Positions 34,037-47,371 of a stretch of DNA of 64,000 nucleotides are shown piece after piece. Made by a program: the position numbers and the translations under genes. The stretch comes from Streptococcus mitis (GTDB lineage: Bacteria; Bacillota; Bacilli; Lactobacillales; Streptococcaceae), in the NCBI RefSeq assembly GCF_013305725.1, contig NZ_CP047883.1, positions 475,001-539,000 of the forward strand. Reading direction: 5' to 3'. Under the pieces are notes generated by a model. That model saw only the letters and a list, made by a program, of their open reading frames with translations. It had not been told where the DNA came from and searched no databases. Position 1 is the first letter of the stretch; every line of letters begins with the position of its first letter.

Positions 34037-36052
34037 ATGAATCTACATCAACCCTTGCATGTCTTACCTGGTGTGGGACCAAAGTCAGCAGAAAAATACG
34101 CCAAACTAGGAATTGAAAATTTGCAAGACCTCTTGCTCTACTTTCCTTTCCGTTATGAAGACTTTAAGACTAAGCAGGTGCTGGAGCTAGAAGACGGCGA
34201 GAAGGCGGTTCTTTCTGGTCAGGTCGTGACTCCTGCTAGTGTTCAGTATTATGGATTTAAGCGCAATCGCCTGCGTTTTAGCCTCAAGCAGGGAGAAGTC
34301 GTTTTTGCGGTGAATTTTTTTAACCAGCCCTATCTAGCAGATAAGATAGAGTTGGGAGCAACTCTTGCCGTCTTTGGAAAATGGGACCGTGCCAAGGCTA
34401 GTCTAACTGGGATGAAGGTCCTGGCTCAGGTGGAAGATGACCTCCAACCTGTTTATCGCTTGGCTCAGGGAATCAGTCAAGCCAGTCTGGTCAAGGTCAT
34501 CAAGACGGCTTTTGATCAGGGACTGGACCTCTTGATAGAAGAAAATCTTCCCCAGTCTTTGCTGGACAAATACAAACTCATGTCCCGTTGTCAGGCTGTT
34601 CGTGCCATGCATTTTCCCAAGGATTTGGTAGAATACAAGCAGGCTCTTCGCCGTATCAAATTTGAGGAACTTTTTTATTTCCAAATGCAGTTACAGACGC
34701 TCAAGTCTGAAAATAGAATTCAGGGAAGCGGTCTGGTTCTGAATTGGTCTCAGGAAAAAGTGACAGCAGTCAAGGAAAGCCTTCCTTTTGCCTTGACACA
34801 AGCTCAGGAAAAGAGTTTGCAGGAAATTTTGGCCGACATGAAGTCCGACCACCACATGAATCGTCTCCTACAAGGGGATGTGGGGAGCGGAAAAACAGTA
34901 GTTGCTGGCTTGGCCATGTTTGCAGCAGTGACAGCTGGGTACCAGGCTGCTCTCATGGTGCCAACAGAGATTTTAGCAGAGCAGCATTTTGAGAGTTTAC
35001 AGAACCTCTTTCCCGACTTGAAACTGGCTCTCTTGACAGGTTCCTTGAAAACTGCAGAAAAGAGAGAAGTCTTGGAGACTATTGCCAAGGGTGAGGCTGA
35101 TTTGATTATCGGAACCCATGCTCTGATTCAGGATGGAGTGGATTATGCTCGTCTGGGCTTGATTATCATCGATGAGCAGCACCGCTTTGGTGTGGGGCAA
35201 AGGCGTGTTCTGAGAGAAAAAGGGGATAATCCAGATGTTCTCATGATGACAGCGACTCCTATTCCACGGACGCTGGCCATCACAGCCTTTGGCGATATGG
35301 ATGTTTCCATTATCGACCAGATGCCAGCAGGGCGGAAGCCTATTGTGACACGCTGGATCAAACATGAGCAATTACCTCAGGTCTTGACTTGGTTAGAGGG
35401 GGAAATCCAAAAAGGTTCTCAAGCCTATGTCATCTCTCCCTTGATTGAAGAATCAGAAGCTCTGGATTTGAAAAATGCCATTGCCTTATCAGAGGAGTTG
35501 ACGGCTCATTTTGCAGGAAAGGCAGAAGTTGCTCTTCTACATGGTAAGATGAAGAGTGATGAAAAAGACCAGATTATGCAGAATTTCAAAGAGAGAAAAA
35601 CGGATATTCTGGTTTCGACAACGGTTATCGAGGTTGGGGTTAATGTTCCCAATGCGACAGTTATGATTATCATGGATGCCGATCGGTTCGGTCTCAGCCA
35701 GCTTCACCAGCTCAGAGGTCGTGTCGGTCGGGGGGACAAGCAGTCCTATGCTGTTCTCGTTGCCAATCCCAAGACGGATTCTGGGAAAGACCGCATGCGC
35801 ATCATGACAGAAACCACCAATGGATTTGTCCTGGCCGAAGAAGATTTGAAAATGCGTGGTTCAGGTGAAATTTTTGGAACCAGACAGTCAGGTCTTCCAG
35901 AGTTCCAAGTGGCTGATATTATCGAGGATTTTCCGATTTTAGAAGAAGCCAGAAAGGTTGCTAGCTACATTAGTTCGATAGAAGCTTGGCAAGAGGATCC
36001 AGAATGGCGCATGATTGCCCTTCATATGGAAAAGAAAGAACATTTAGATTAA
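34037..36052 (+). CDS. recG: ATP-dependent DNA helicase RecG
   Basis: RecG remodels stalled forks and branched DNA. The 671 residues begin with the wedge/OB domain. Walker A GDVGSGKT follows at 280-287, the DEQH box is at 379-382, and motifs QLRGRVGRG and the TRG-like segment lie toward the end (FGTRQSGLPEFQVADI). The stop codon TAA is immediately followed by a BOX element. Confidence 0.96.
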   Translation: MNLHQPLHVLPGVGPKSAEKYAKLGIENLQDLLLYFPFRYEDFKTKQVLELEDGEKAVLSGQVVTPASVQYYGFKRNRLRFSLKQGEVVFAVNFFNQPYLADKIELGATLAVFGKWDRAKASLTGMKVLAQVEDDLQPVYRLAQGISQASLVKVIKTAFDQGLDLLIEENLPQSLLDKYKLMSRCQAVRAMHFPKDLVEYKQALRRIKFEELFYFQMQLQTLKSENRIQGSGLVLNWSQEKVTAVKESLPFALTQAQEKSLQEILADMKSDHHMNRLLQGDVGSGKTVVAGLAMFAAVTAGYQAALMVPTEILAEQHFESLQNLFPDLKLALLTGSLKTAEKREVLETIAKGEADLIIGTHALIQDGVDYARLGLIIIDEQHRFGVGQRRVLREKGDNPDVLMMTATPIPRTLAITAFGDMDVSIIDQMPAGRKPIVTRWIKHEQLPQVLTWLEGEIQKGSQAYVISPLIEESEALDLKNAIALSEELTAHFAGKAEVALLHGKMKSDEKDQIMQNFKERKTDILVSTTVIEVGVNVPNATVMIIMDADRFGLSQLHQLRGRVGRGDKQSYAVLVANPKTDSGKDRMRIMTETTNGFVLAEEDLKMRGSGEIFGTRQSGLPEFQVADIIEDFPILEEARKVASYISSIEAWQEDPEWRMIALHMEKKEHLD

Positions 36053-36155
36053 TACTCTTCGAAAATCAAATTCAAACCACGTCAGCTTCGCCTTGTCGTA
36101 CTCAAGTACTGCCTACGGCTAGCTTCCTAGTTTGCTCTTTGATTTTCATTGAGTA
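36053..36155 (+). repeat. BOX element, A-C type, copy 2
   Basis: 103 bases from TACTCTTCG to CATTGAGTA in A-to-C orientation. It lies directly after the TTAA (36049-36052) that holds the recG stop. The A/C junction is the palindrome GTACTCAAGTAC, and the ends pair as AAAATCAAA/TTTGATTTT. Confidence 0.88.
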
Positions 36156-36239
36156 TAAGCTTTCTATAAGGAAATCTTAAGCTAGCTTTCAGGTTTGGCC
36201 CTTATACTAGAATCATCAAAAAGAAACGAGGACTCTCAC

Positions 36240-36302
36240 ATGACCGTAACGATTAAAGTAAATTACCAAACCACTTTCCAAAAGAAAGAAGCAACAAAAT
36301 AA
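36240..36302 (+). CDS. 20-residue peptide gene
   Basis: ATG 36240, with CGAGGA upstream at good spacing, reads MTVTIKVNYQTTFQKKEATK and stops at TAA. TATACT at 36203-36208 may be its -10, and a clean terminator follows within 20 bases. Promoter, ribosome site and terminator around so short a frame suggest a real peptide or small RNA gene. Its function is unknown. Confidence 0.5.
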   Translation: MTVTIKVNYQTTFQKKEATK

Positions 36303-36319
36303 TATAAATATAAGGAAGA

Positions 36320-36342
36320 AAGAGCGAAATGCTCTTTTTTTG
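36320..36342 (+). terminator. Terminator after the 20-codon gene
   Basis: AGAGC-GAAAT-GCTCT followed by seven T. Confidence 0.85.
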
Positions 36343-36347
36343 TTTCT

Positions 36348-36388
36348 AAAACTACTTTCATTTGGTAGGTTTGAAGAAAGGAAATCTA
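36348..36388 (+). promoter_or_regulatory. Nan-type regulatory boxes before the esterase gene (diverged)
   Basis: AAAACTACTTTCA (36348-36360) and GAAAGGAAATCTA (36376-36388) resemble the paired boxes of the three nan promoters. Here they are 27 instead of 40 bases apart. A possible -10, TATGCT, is at 36434-36439. This suggests that the esterase belongs to the same regulon, with lower certainty. Confidence 0.45.
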
Positions 36389-36476
36389 AATTCATTCTCT
36401 ATTTACCCTTCTTTCTTGCAATGCCTTTCTAGATATGCTACAGTGGTGGTAGCGATTACAAAAAAAGGAGTATGTT

Positions 36477-37457
36477 ATGAAAAATCCAGCTTTGTTAGAA
36501 GAAATCAAGACTTATAGAGGACGGGATGAGGTTCCAGAAGACTTTGATGCTTTCTGGGATGAGGAAGTGAAAAAAGTTTCAACACTTCCAGCCTACCAGT
36601 TGGAGGAGAGAGATTTCCACATTCCTCAAGTAAAGTGCTATGAATTAACATTTGAAGGAACCAATGAAGGAAAGGTCTATGCACGAGTTGTTCTTCCAAA
36701 GAGTGAGGAGAAGGTTCCGATAATCTTCCATTTCCATGGTTATATGGGACGTGGCTGGGATTGGGCCGACATGTTGGCCTTCACCGTAGCTGGTTACGGT
36801 ATTGTTTCCATGGACGTTCGAGGTCAGTCGGGCTATTCACAAGACGGCTTACGTTCTCCTCTAGGAAATACGGTCAAGGGTCACATTATCCGTGGTGCTG
36901 TGGAAGGTCGGGCTCACCTCTTTTATAAGGATGTTTATCTGGATACTTACCAGTTGGTCGAAATTGTTGCTAGTCTGCCTGAGGTGGATGAGAAGTATCT
37001 TTCTAGCTATGGTGCCTCACAAGGAGGCGCTCTAGCCTTGGTTGCGGCAGCGCTCAATCCTCGGATTCAGAAAACAGTTGCTATCTATCCTTTCTTGTCA
37101 GACTTCAGACGAGTGCTTGAGATTGGGAATACTAGCGAGGCTTACGACGAACTTTTCCGTTATTTCAAGTTCCACGATCCCTTCCATGAAACAGAGGACG
37201 ACATCATGGCGACCCTTGCCTATATCGATGTGAAAAATCTTGCCCATCGTATCAAGGGTGAGGTTAAGATGATTACGGGCTTGGACGATGATGTTTGCTA
37301 TCCTATTACCCAGTTTGCGATTTACAACCGTCTGACCTGCGATAAGGCCTATCGCATCATGCCTGAGTATGCTCACGAAGCCATGAATGTATTTGTCAAT
37401 GACCAAGTCTACAACTGGCTCTGTGGTAGTGAGATTCCTTTTAAGTACATAAAATAA
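36477..37457 (+). CDS. Acetyl esterase (acetyl-xylan esterase / cephalosporin-C deacetylase family)
   Basis: A 326-residue alpha/beta-hydrolase. The nucleophile elbow is YGASQGGALAL near residue 184; the acid and histidine are expected in TGLDDDVCYP and YAHEAMN. The oxyanion/substrate segment is HFHGYMGRGWDW. Family members remove acetyl groups from sugars. Beside a sialidase, with a related promoter, it may de-O-acetylate sialic acids or host glycans so that NanA can act; that is inference. ATG 36477 follows AAGGAG. No signal peptide is seen, so it is cytosolic. Confidence 0.82.
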   Translation: MKNPALLEEIKTYRGRDEVPEDFDAFWDEEVKKVSTLPAYQLEERDFHIPQVKCYELTFEGTNEGKVYARVVLPKSEEKVPIIFHFHGYMGRGWDWADMLAFTVAGYGIVSMDVRGQSGYSQDGLRSPLGNTVKGHIIRGAVEGRAHLFYKDVYLDTYQLVEIVASLPEVDEKYLSSYGASQGGALALVAAALNPRIQKTVAIYPFLSDFRRVLEIGNTSEAYDELFRYFKFHDPFHETEDDIMATLAYIDVKNLAHRIKGEVKMITGLDDDVCYPITQFAIYNRLTCDKAYRIMPEYAHEAMNVFVNDQVYNWLCGSEIPFKYIK

Positions 37458-37463
37458 TGAATG

Positions 37464-37488
37464 AGAGAGTCCAGTAGCTCTCTTTTTG
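37464..37488 (+). terminator. Terminator after the esterase gene
   Basis: AGAGAG (37464-37469) and CTCTCT (37478-37483) around 8 bases, then TTTTG. Confidence 0.7.
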
Positions 37489-37500
37489 TATATGGAAATT

Positions 37501-37598
37501 GAAAGTACTTTTAAAAATATTAAAACATTAAAATATTACTGAAAGTAAAATCTATTCTATGGCAAGCTCGAGATAAACCTATGACTTTATTGTATAAT
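37501..37598 (+). promoter_or_regulatory. nanA promoter with paired activator boxes
   Basis: Box 1 GAAAGTACTTTTA begins at 37501. Box 2 GAAAGTAAAATCTA begins at 37541, 40 bases later. The -10 TATAAT is at 37593-37598, 52 bases after box 2 starts. The -35 position (about 37570) is poor, as expected for an activated promoter. The same spacings occur at 41641 and 47214. Confidence 0.7.
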
Positions 37599-37720
37599 AA
37601 AGAAAAAGTGTCTAGGAAAGGAGTGAAAGAGCTACTGTTTGGATTGCAGCTAGCTAAATGTTGAAAGAGAGAAGGAGAGCAACTCTCGTCCATTAATTGC
37701 TTTCTTGTGTTTTCCTATGA

Positions 37721-41518
<3,798 letters not shown>

Positions 41519-41561
41519 ATTAGGTCTTGAATAAAATAAATTTTGCTCATCGTTAATGATA

Positions 41562-41606
41562 AAAGAGATGGCCTATTTGAAAGATGGCTATCTCTTTTTA
41601 TCATTT
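41562..41606 (+). terminator. Terminator after nanA
   Basis: A hairpin of AAAAGAGAT...GCC with GGC...TATCTCTTTTT, ending in T. Confidence 0.75.
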
Positions 41607-41640
41607 TAGATACTGAGCGAATTGAAAATAAGACAGAGCT

Positions 41641-41738
41641 GAAACTACTTTCAGAAACAGCTGTTCTATAAAATACTTTTGAAACTGAAATCTATTCTAC
41701 CACAAAGTATTGAAAGCGCTTTAAAAATAATATATAAT
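41641..41738 (+). promoter_or_regulatory. nanE operon promoter: paired boxes, cre over the -35
   Basis: Box 1 GAAACTACTTTCA starts at 41641. Box 2 GAAACTGAAATCTA starts at 41681 (40 bases on). -35 TTGAAA (41710-41715), a 17-base spacer and TATAAT (41733-41738) follow, the -10 being 52 bases after box 2 starts. The cre-like TTGAAAGCGCTTTAA (41710-41724) covers the -35, so CcpA should block polymerase. Confidence 0.75.
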
Positions 41739-41772
41739 GAACTCATAAGAACAAAGAAAAGGAGGAAAGAGG

Positions 41773-42471
41773 ATGCCACAGATTACTAAAGAAGCCTTGA
41801 TTGCACAAATCAAAGATGGAATCATCGTTTCTTGTCAGGCCCTTCCTCACGAACCGCTCTACACAGAAGCGGGAGGAGTCATTCCCTTGCTGGTCAAAGC
41901 GGCTGAGCAAGGTGGAGCAGTCGGTATCCGAGCAAATAGTGTTCGCGATATCAAGGAAATCAAGGAGGTCACAAACCTTCCAATTATTGGGATAATAAAA
42001 CGAGATTATCCACCGCAAGAACCCTTCATCACTGCTACTATGAAAGAAGTTGATGAATTGGCAGAACTTGATATAGAGGTCATTGCTCTAGATTGTACCA
42101 AGCGGGAACGCTATGATGGTTTGGAGATTCAAGAGTTCATTCGTCAGGTTAAGGAAAAATATCCTAACCAGCTCTTGATGGCTGATACAAGTACTTTCGA
42201 GGAAGGATTGGCAGCCGTTGAAGCAGGAATTGACTTTGTCGGAACAACATTATCAGGATACACATCTTACAGTCCAAAGGTGGATGGTCCCGATTTTGAA
42301 TTGATCAAAAAACTCTGTGATGCTGGTGTAGATGTCATTGCAGAAGGAAAAATTCATACACCAGAACAAGCCAAACAAATCCTAGGATATGGAGTGCGAG
42401 GCATTGTTGTTGGTGGCGCTATTACTAGACCAAAAGAGATTACAGAACGTTTTGTTGCTGGTCTCAAATAA
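41773..42471 (+). CDS. nanE: N-acetylmannosamine-6-phosphate 2-epimerase
   Basis: NanE converts ManNAc-6-P to GlcNAc-6-P, joining sialic acid to amino-sugar metabolism. The protein is 232 residues with a TIM-barrel fold: [36 protein letters not shown] and [14 protein letters not shown] are typical. ATG 41773 follows AAGGAGG. It leads the operon with the sugar importer. Confidence 0.94.
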   Translation: MPQITKEALIAQIKDGIIVSCQALPHEPLYTEAGGVIPLLVKAAEQGGAVGIRANSVRDIKEIKEVTNLPIIGIIKRDYPPQEPFITATMKEVDELAELDIEVIALDCTKRERYDGLEIQEFIRQVKEKYPNQLLMADTSTFEEGLAAVEAGIDFVGTTLSGYTSYSPKVDGPDFELIKKLCDAGVDVIAEGKIHTPEQAKQILGYGVRGIVVGGAITRPKEITERFVAGLK

Positions 42472-42518
42472 CACAATCTCAAAACAGAGGAGAGTGGTGG
42501 ATGCGTCGGATAAAATGA

Positions 42519-43913
<1,395 letters not shown>

Positions 43914-43931
43914 GCACTAAATCAGATTGAC

Positions 43932-43975
43932 TCCTCCCTTTTCCCTGTGCATAGTCTATGTAAGAAAAGGGAGGA
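43932..43975 (+). terminator. Intercistronic hairpin after the binding protein
   Basis: TCCTCCCTTTTC (43932-43943) and GAAAAGGGAGGA (43964-43975), a 12-bp perfect stem followed by TTTTG. Partial termination or 3'-end protection of the satA message is the usual reason for such a site. From 43976 to 44113 there is A/T-rich leader without a gene. Confidence 0.8.
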
Positions 43976-44113
43976 TTTTGTTTGAAATGTAAGGAACTGT
44001 CACGAAATTAAAATGAAGTTCTTACATAAGCGAATCTTAAAAAATTTCATTTTGATTTTAAAACAGTTCAAGAAAATCCAAAAAATTCTATTTGTGAAAG
44101 AGAGGTGCCGACT

Positions 44114-45001
44114 GTGAAAGTCAATAAAATTCGTATGCGGGAAACAGTGATTTCCTACGCTTTCCTAGCACCAGTATTATTCTTCTTTGTCATCTTTGTA
44201 TTGGCTCCTATGATTATGGGATTCATTACAAGTTTCTTTAACTACTCAATGACGAAATTTGAGTTTGTGGGCTTGGACAACTACATTCGTATGTTTAAAG
44301 ACCCTGTCTTTATGAAGTCTTTGATCAATACCGTGATTCTGGTTATTGGATCTGTACCAGTTGTTGTTCTATTCTCACTCTTTGTAGCATCTCAGACCTA
44401 TCATCAAAATGCCATTGCCAGATCCTTCTACCGTTTCGTCTTCTTCCTTCCTGTTGTAACAGGTAGTGTTGCCGTAACAGTTGTTTGGAAATGGATTTAT
44501 GACCCACTATCAGGGATTTTAAACTTTGTCCTTAAGTCAAGCCATATCATCAGCCAGAATATTTCTTGGTTGGGAGATAAAAACTGGGCTTTGATGGCGA
44601 TTATGATTATCCTTTTGACTACATCTGTTGGTCAGCCGATTATCCTTTATATCGCTGCTATGGGGAATATTGACAATTCATTGGTGGAAGCAGCTCGGGT
44701 TGACGGTGCGACTGAATTGCAAGTGTTCTGGAAGATTAAATGGCCTAGCCTCCTTCCAACAACTCTTTACATCGCAATCATTACAACAATCAACTCATTC
44801 CAGTGTTTCGCCTTGATTCAGCTTTTGACTTCAGGTGGTCCAAACTATTCAACAAGTACACTTATGTACTACCTTTACGAAAAAGCCTTCCAATTGACAG
44901 AATACGGTTATGCAAACACTATCGGCGTCTTCTTGGCAGTGATGATCGCTATCGTAAGCTTTGTTCAATTTAAAGTACTTGGAAACGACGTAGAATATTA
45001 A
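44114..45001 (+). CDS. satB: Sialic acid ABC transporter permease
   Basis: A 295-residue MalF-type permease with six membrane segments. The ATPase-contact EAA loop is EAARVDGATELQVFWKIKWP. GTG 44114 (MKVNKIRMRETVIS) is chosen because AGAGGTG lies 6 bases upstream; GTG 44105 overlaps that site and ATG 44135 is further in. No ATPase gene is in the locus, so a shared sugar ATPase (MsmK type) encoded elsewhere must serve it, as known in pneumococcus. Confidence 0.9.
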   Translation: MKVNKIRMRETVISYAFLAPVLFFFVIFVLAPMIMGFITSFFNYSMTKFEFVGLDNYIRMFKDPVFMKSLINTVILVIGSVPVVVLFSLFVASQTYHQNAIARSFYRFVFFLPVVTGSVAVTVVWKWIYDPLSGILNFVLKSSHIISQNISWLGDKNWALMAIMIILLTTSVGQPIILYIAAMGNIDNSLVEAARVDGATELQVFWKIKWPSLLPTTLYIAIITTINSFQCFALIQLLTSGGPNYSTSTLMYYLYEKAFQLTEYGYANTIGVFLAVMIAIVSFVQFKVLGNDVEY

Positions 45002-45016
45002 AGAAAGGAGACAGCT

Positions 45017-45856
45017 ATGCAATCTACACAAAAGAAACCTTTAACAGCTTTCACTGTTATTTCAACTATTATCTTGCTCTTGTTGACCGTGCTGTTCATC
45101 TTTCCATTCTACTGGATTTTGACAGGTGCCTTCAAGTCACAACCTGATACAATCGTTATTCCACCACAATGGTTCCCTAAAATGCCAACCATGGAAAACT
45201 TCCAACAACTTATGGTGCAAAACCCTGCTATGCAGTGGATGTGGAACTCTGTGTTTATTTCATTGGTAACCATGTTCTTAGTCTGTGCGACCTCTTCTCT
45301 AGCAGGTTATGTACTAGCTAAAAAACGTTTCTATGGCCAACGTATTCTTTTTGCAATCTTCATTGCAGCCATGGCACTTCCAAAACAAGTTGTCCTTGTA
45401 CCATTGGTACGTATCGTCAACTTCATGGGAATCCATGACACTCTTTGGGCAGTTATCTTGCCTTTGATTGGATGGCCATTCGGGGTCTTCCTCATGAAAC
45501 AGTTCAGTGAGAATATCCCTACAGAGTTGCTTGAATCAGCTAAAATCGACGGTTGTGGTGAGATTCGTACCTTCTGGAGCGTAGCATTCCCAATTGTGAA
45601 ACCAGGATTTGCAGCCCTTGCAATCTTCACCTTCATCAATACTTGGAACGACTACTTCATGCAGTTGGTAATGTTGACTTCACGCCAAAACTTGACCATC
45701 TCACTTGGGGTTGCGACTATGCAGGCTGAAATGGCAACCAACTATGGTTTGATCATGGCAGGAGCTGCCCTTGCAGCTGTGCCAATTGTAACAGTCTTCC
45801 TTGTCTTCCAAAAATCCTTCACTCAGGGTATTACTATGGGAGCTGTCAAAGGTTAA
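45017..45856 (+). CDS. satC: Sialic acid ABC transporter permease
   Basis: A 279-residue MalG-type permease with six membrane segments and the EAA loop ESAKIDGCGEIRTFWSVAFP. ATG 45017 follows AAAGGAG. The pair satB-satC forms the membrane channel. Its stop TAA lies in a TTAA followed directly by a BOX element. Confidence 0.9.
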   Translation: MQSTQKKPLTAFTVISTIILLLLTVLFIFPFYWILTGAFKSQPDTIVIPPQWFPKMPTMENFQQLMVQNPAMQWMWNSVFISLVTMFLVCATSSLAGYVLAKKRFYGQRILFAIFIAAMALPKQVVLVPLVRIVNFMGIHDTLWAVILPLIGWPFGVFLMKQFSENIPTELLESAKIDGCGEIRTFWSVAFPIVKPGFAALAIFTFINTWNDYFMQLVMLTSRQNLTISLGVATMQAEMATNYGLIMAGAALAAVPIVTVFLVFQKSFTQGITMGAVKG

Positions 45857-45959
45857 TACTCTGCGAAAATTGAATTCAAACTACGTCAGCGTCACCTTGC
45901 CATACTTAAGTATTGCCTGCGGTTAGCTTCCTAGTTTGTTCTTCAATTTTCATTGAGTA
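45857..45959 (+). repeat. BOX element, A-C type, copy 3 (diverged, pairing kept)
   Basis: 103 bases from TACTCTGCG to CATTGAGTA, A-to-C orientation, right after the satC stop. Where copy 2 has AAAATCAAA/TTTGATTTT, this copy has AAAATTGAA/TTCAATTTT. The junction palindrome is ATACTTAAGTAT instead of GTACTCAAGTAC. Both arms have changed together. Confidence 0.85.
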
Positions 45960-45974
45960 TAAGAGAATACAGAG

Positions 45975-46037
45975 TTATAAGTGTCTACAAAATGTTGGGT
46001 ATTTGCTTACCTTAGAGATTTTGTCAGACACTTATAA
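45975..46037. repeat. Inverted repeat between the BOX element and yhcH
   Basis: TTATAAGTGTCT (45975-45986) pairs perfectly with AGACACTTATAA (46026-46037). An inner CAAAAT/ATTTTG pair follows after a small bulge, and GGTA/TACC can pair in the loop. No T run follows, so it is not an ordinary terminator. It could be a processing or leader structure, or a tiny mobile repeat. Confidence 0.55.
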
Positions 46038-46082
46038 ACTTAAGAATGATTTTAGTTGACTATCAGAAACGAAGGAAAGAGT

Positions 46083-46535
46083 ATGATTTTTGACGATTTG
46101 AAAAACATCACCTTTTACAAAGGGATTCATCCTAATTTAGATAAGGCTATCGACTATCTCTACCAACATCGTAAAGATTCGTTCGAATTAGGAAAGTACG
46201 AGATTGACGGAGATAAAGTCTTTCTAGTTGTTCAGGAAAATGTCCTCAATCAAGCTGAAAATGATCAATTTGAGCATCATAAAAACTATGCAGATTTGCA
46301 TTTGCTGGTAGAAGGACATGAATATTCGAGCTATGGTTCACGTATTAAAGATGAAGCAGTAGCATTTGACGAAGCGAGTGACATTGGCTTTGTGCATTGT
46401 CATGAAAAATACCCACTCTTGTTGGGTTATCACAATTTTGCGATTTTCTTCCCAGGAGAACCTCACCAGCCAAATGGCTATGCAGGTATGGAAGAGAAGG
46501 TTCGCAAATATCTCTTTAAAATTTTGATTGATTAA
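46083..46535 (+). CDS. YhcH/YjgK/YiaL family protein (probable sialic-acid anomerase)
   Basis: A 150-residue cupin-like protein (DUF386) from ATG 46083 (MIFDDLKNITFYKGIHPNL), with GAAGGAAAG upstream. Metal-binding histidines and acids are visible in FEHHKNYADLHLLVEGHE and in FPGEPHQPNG. Family members in sialic acid operons have been linked to anomerisation of free Neu5Ac; the position here supports that role but does not prove it. Confidence 0.82.
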   Translation: MIFDDLKNITFYKGIHPNLDKAIDYLYQHRKDSFELGKYEIDGDKVFLVVQENVLNQAENDQFEHHKNYADLHLLVEGHEYSSYGSRIKDEAVAFDEASDIGFVHCHEKYPLLLGYHNFAIFFPGEPHQPNGYAGMEEKVRKYLFKILID

Positions 46536-46554
46536 AAAATCAGGAGGAGCAAAC

Positions 46555-47199
46555 ATGGCACAAAAAGGAGTAAGCCTTATCAAGGCAGCATTTGATACAG
46601 ATAACTTTCTCATGCGTTTTAGTGAGAAGGTCTTGGATATCGTGACAGCCAATCTTCTTTTTGTCGTCTCTTGTTTGCCCATCGTGACGATTGGAGTGGC
46701 TAAAATTAGCCTCTACGAGACTATGTTTGAGATTAAGAAGAGCAGACGTGTGCCTGTCTTTAGAATCTATTTAAGAGCTTTCAAGCAAAATCTGAAACTA
46801 GGTCTTCAGTTAGGTCTGCTTGAGTTGGGCATTGTCTCATTAAGCCTTCTAGATCTCTATCTCTTCTGGGGTCAGACAGCTATGCCTTTCCAAATGGTGA
46901 AAGCTATCTGTCTAGGCGTTCTTATCTTCCTGACTATCGTGATGTTGGCTAGCTATCCCATCGCTGCGCGCTATGATTTGACTTGGAAAGAAGTGTTACA
47001 AAAAGGACTTATCTTGGCAAGTTTTAACTTTCCTTGGTTCTTCCTCATGTTAGTTATTATCTTTCTCATTGTGATAGTTCTTTATCTGTCCGCCTTCAGT
47101 TTACTTTTAGGTGGCTCAGCCTTCCTGCTTTTTGGGTTTGGACTCTTAGTCTTTATCCAGACTGGATTGATGGAGAAAATTTTCTCAAAATACCAATAG
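46555..47199 (+). CDS. YesL-like membrane protein (DUF624)
   Basis: A 214-residue protein with about five membrane segments. It starts MAQKGVSLIKAAFDTDNFLM, and the family segment FVVSCLPIVTIGVAKISLYE follows. ATG 46555 has AGGAGGAG upstream. DUF624 proteins often accompany sugar ABC importers in Firmicutes. Their function is unknown; an accessory role in uptake is a guess from context. Confidence 0.8.
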   Translation: MAQKGVSLIKAAFDTDNFLMRFSEKVLDIVTANLLFVVSCLPIVTIGVAKISLYETMFEIKKSRRVPVFRIYLRAFKQNLKLGLQLGLLELGIVSLSLLDLYLFWGQTAMPFQMVKAICLGVLIFLTIVMLASYPIAARYDLTWKEVLQKGLILASFNFPWFFLMLVIIFLIVIVLYLSAFSLLLGGSAFLLFGFGLLVFIQTGLMEKIFSKYQ

Positions 47200-47213
47200 C
47201 ATGGCTTGTCTAT

Positions 47214-47311
47214 AAAACTACTTTCAAGCCCTAAACATTTCAAAATACATATCGAAACTAAAATCTAAGTGTACACAAGATATTGAAAGCGTTTTTCACA
47301 AGGTGTATACT
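47214..47311 (+). promoter_or_regulatory. Lyase-nanK promoter: paired boxes, cre over the -35
   Basis: Box 1 AAAACTACTTTCA starts at 47214. Box 2 GAAACTAAAATCTA starts at 47254 (40 bases on). TTGAAA (47283-47288), a 17-base spacer and TATACT (47306-47311) follow, the -10 being 52 bases after box 2 starts. The cre-like TTGAAAGCGTTTTTCA (47283-47298) overlaps the -35. Confidence 0.75.
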
Positions 47312-47371
47312 AAACACGTAAAGAATAAATCCTGCTTTTAGCAGAAAAAAAGAAAACTTAGGAGAAAATCT

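Noticed and set aside
37650..37700. Short leader peptide in the nanA leader (ATG near 37659, 12 codons)
   Set aside because: No associated terminator/antiterminator and poor spacing to the ribosome site; chance is likely.
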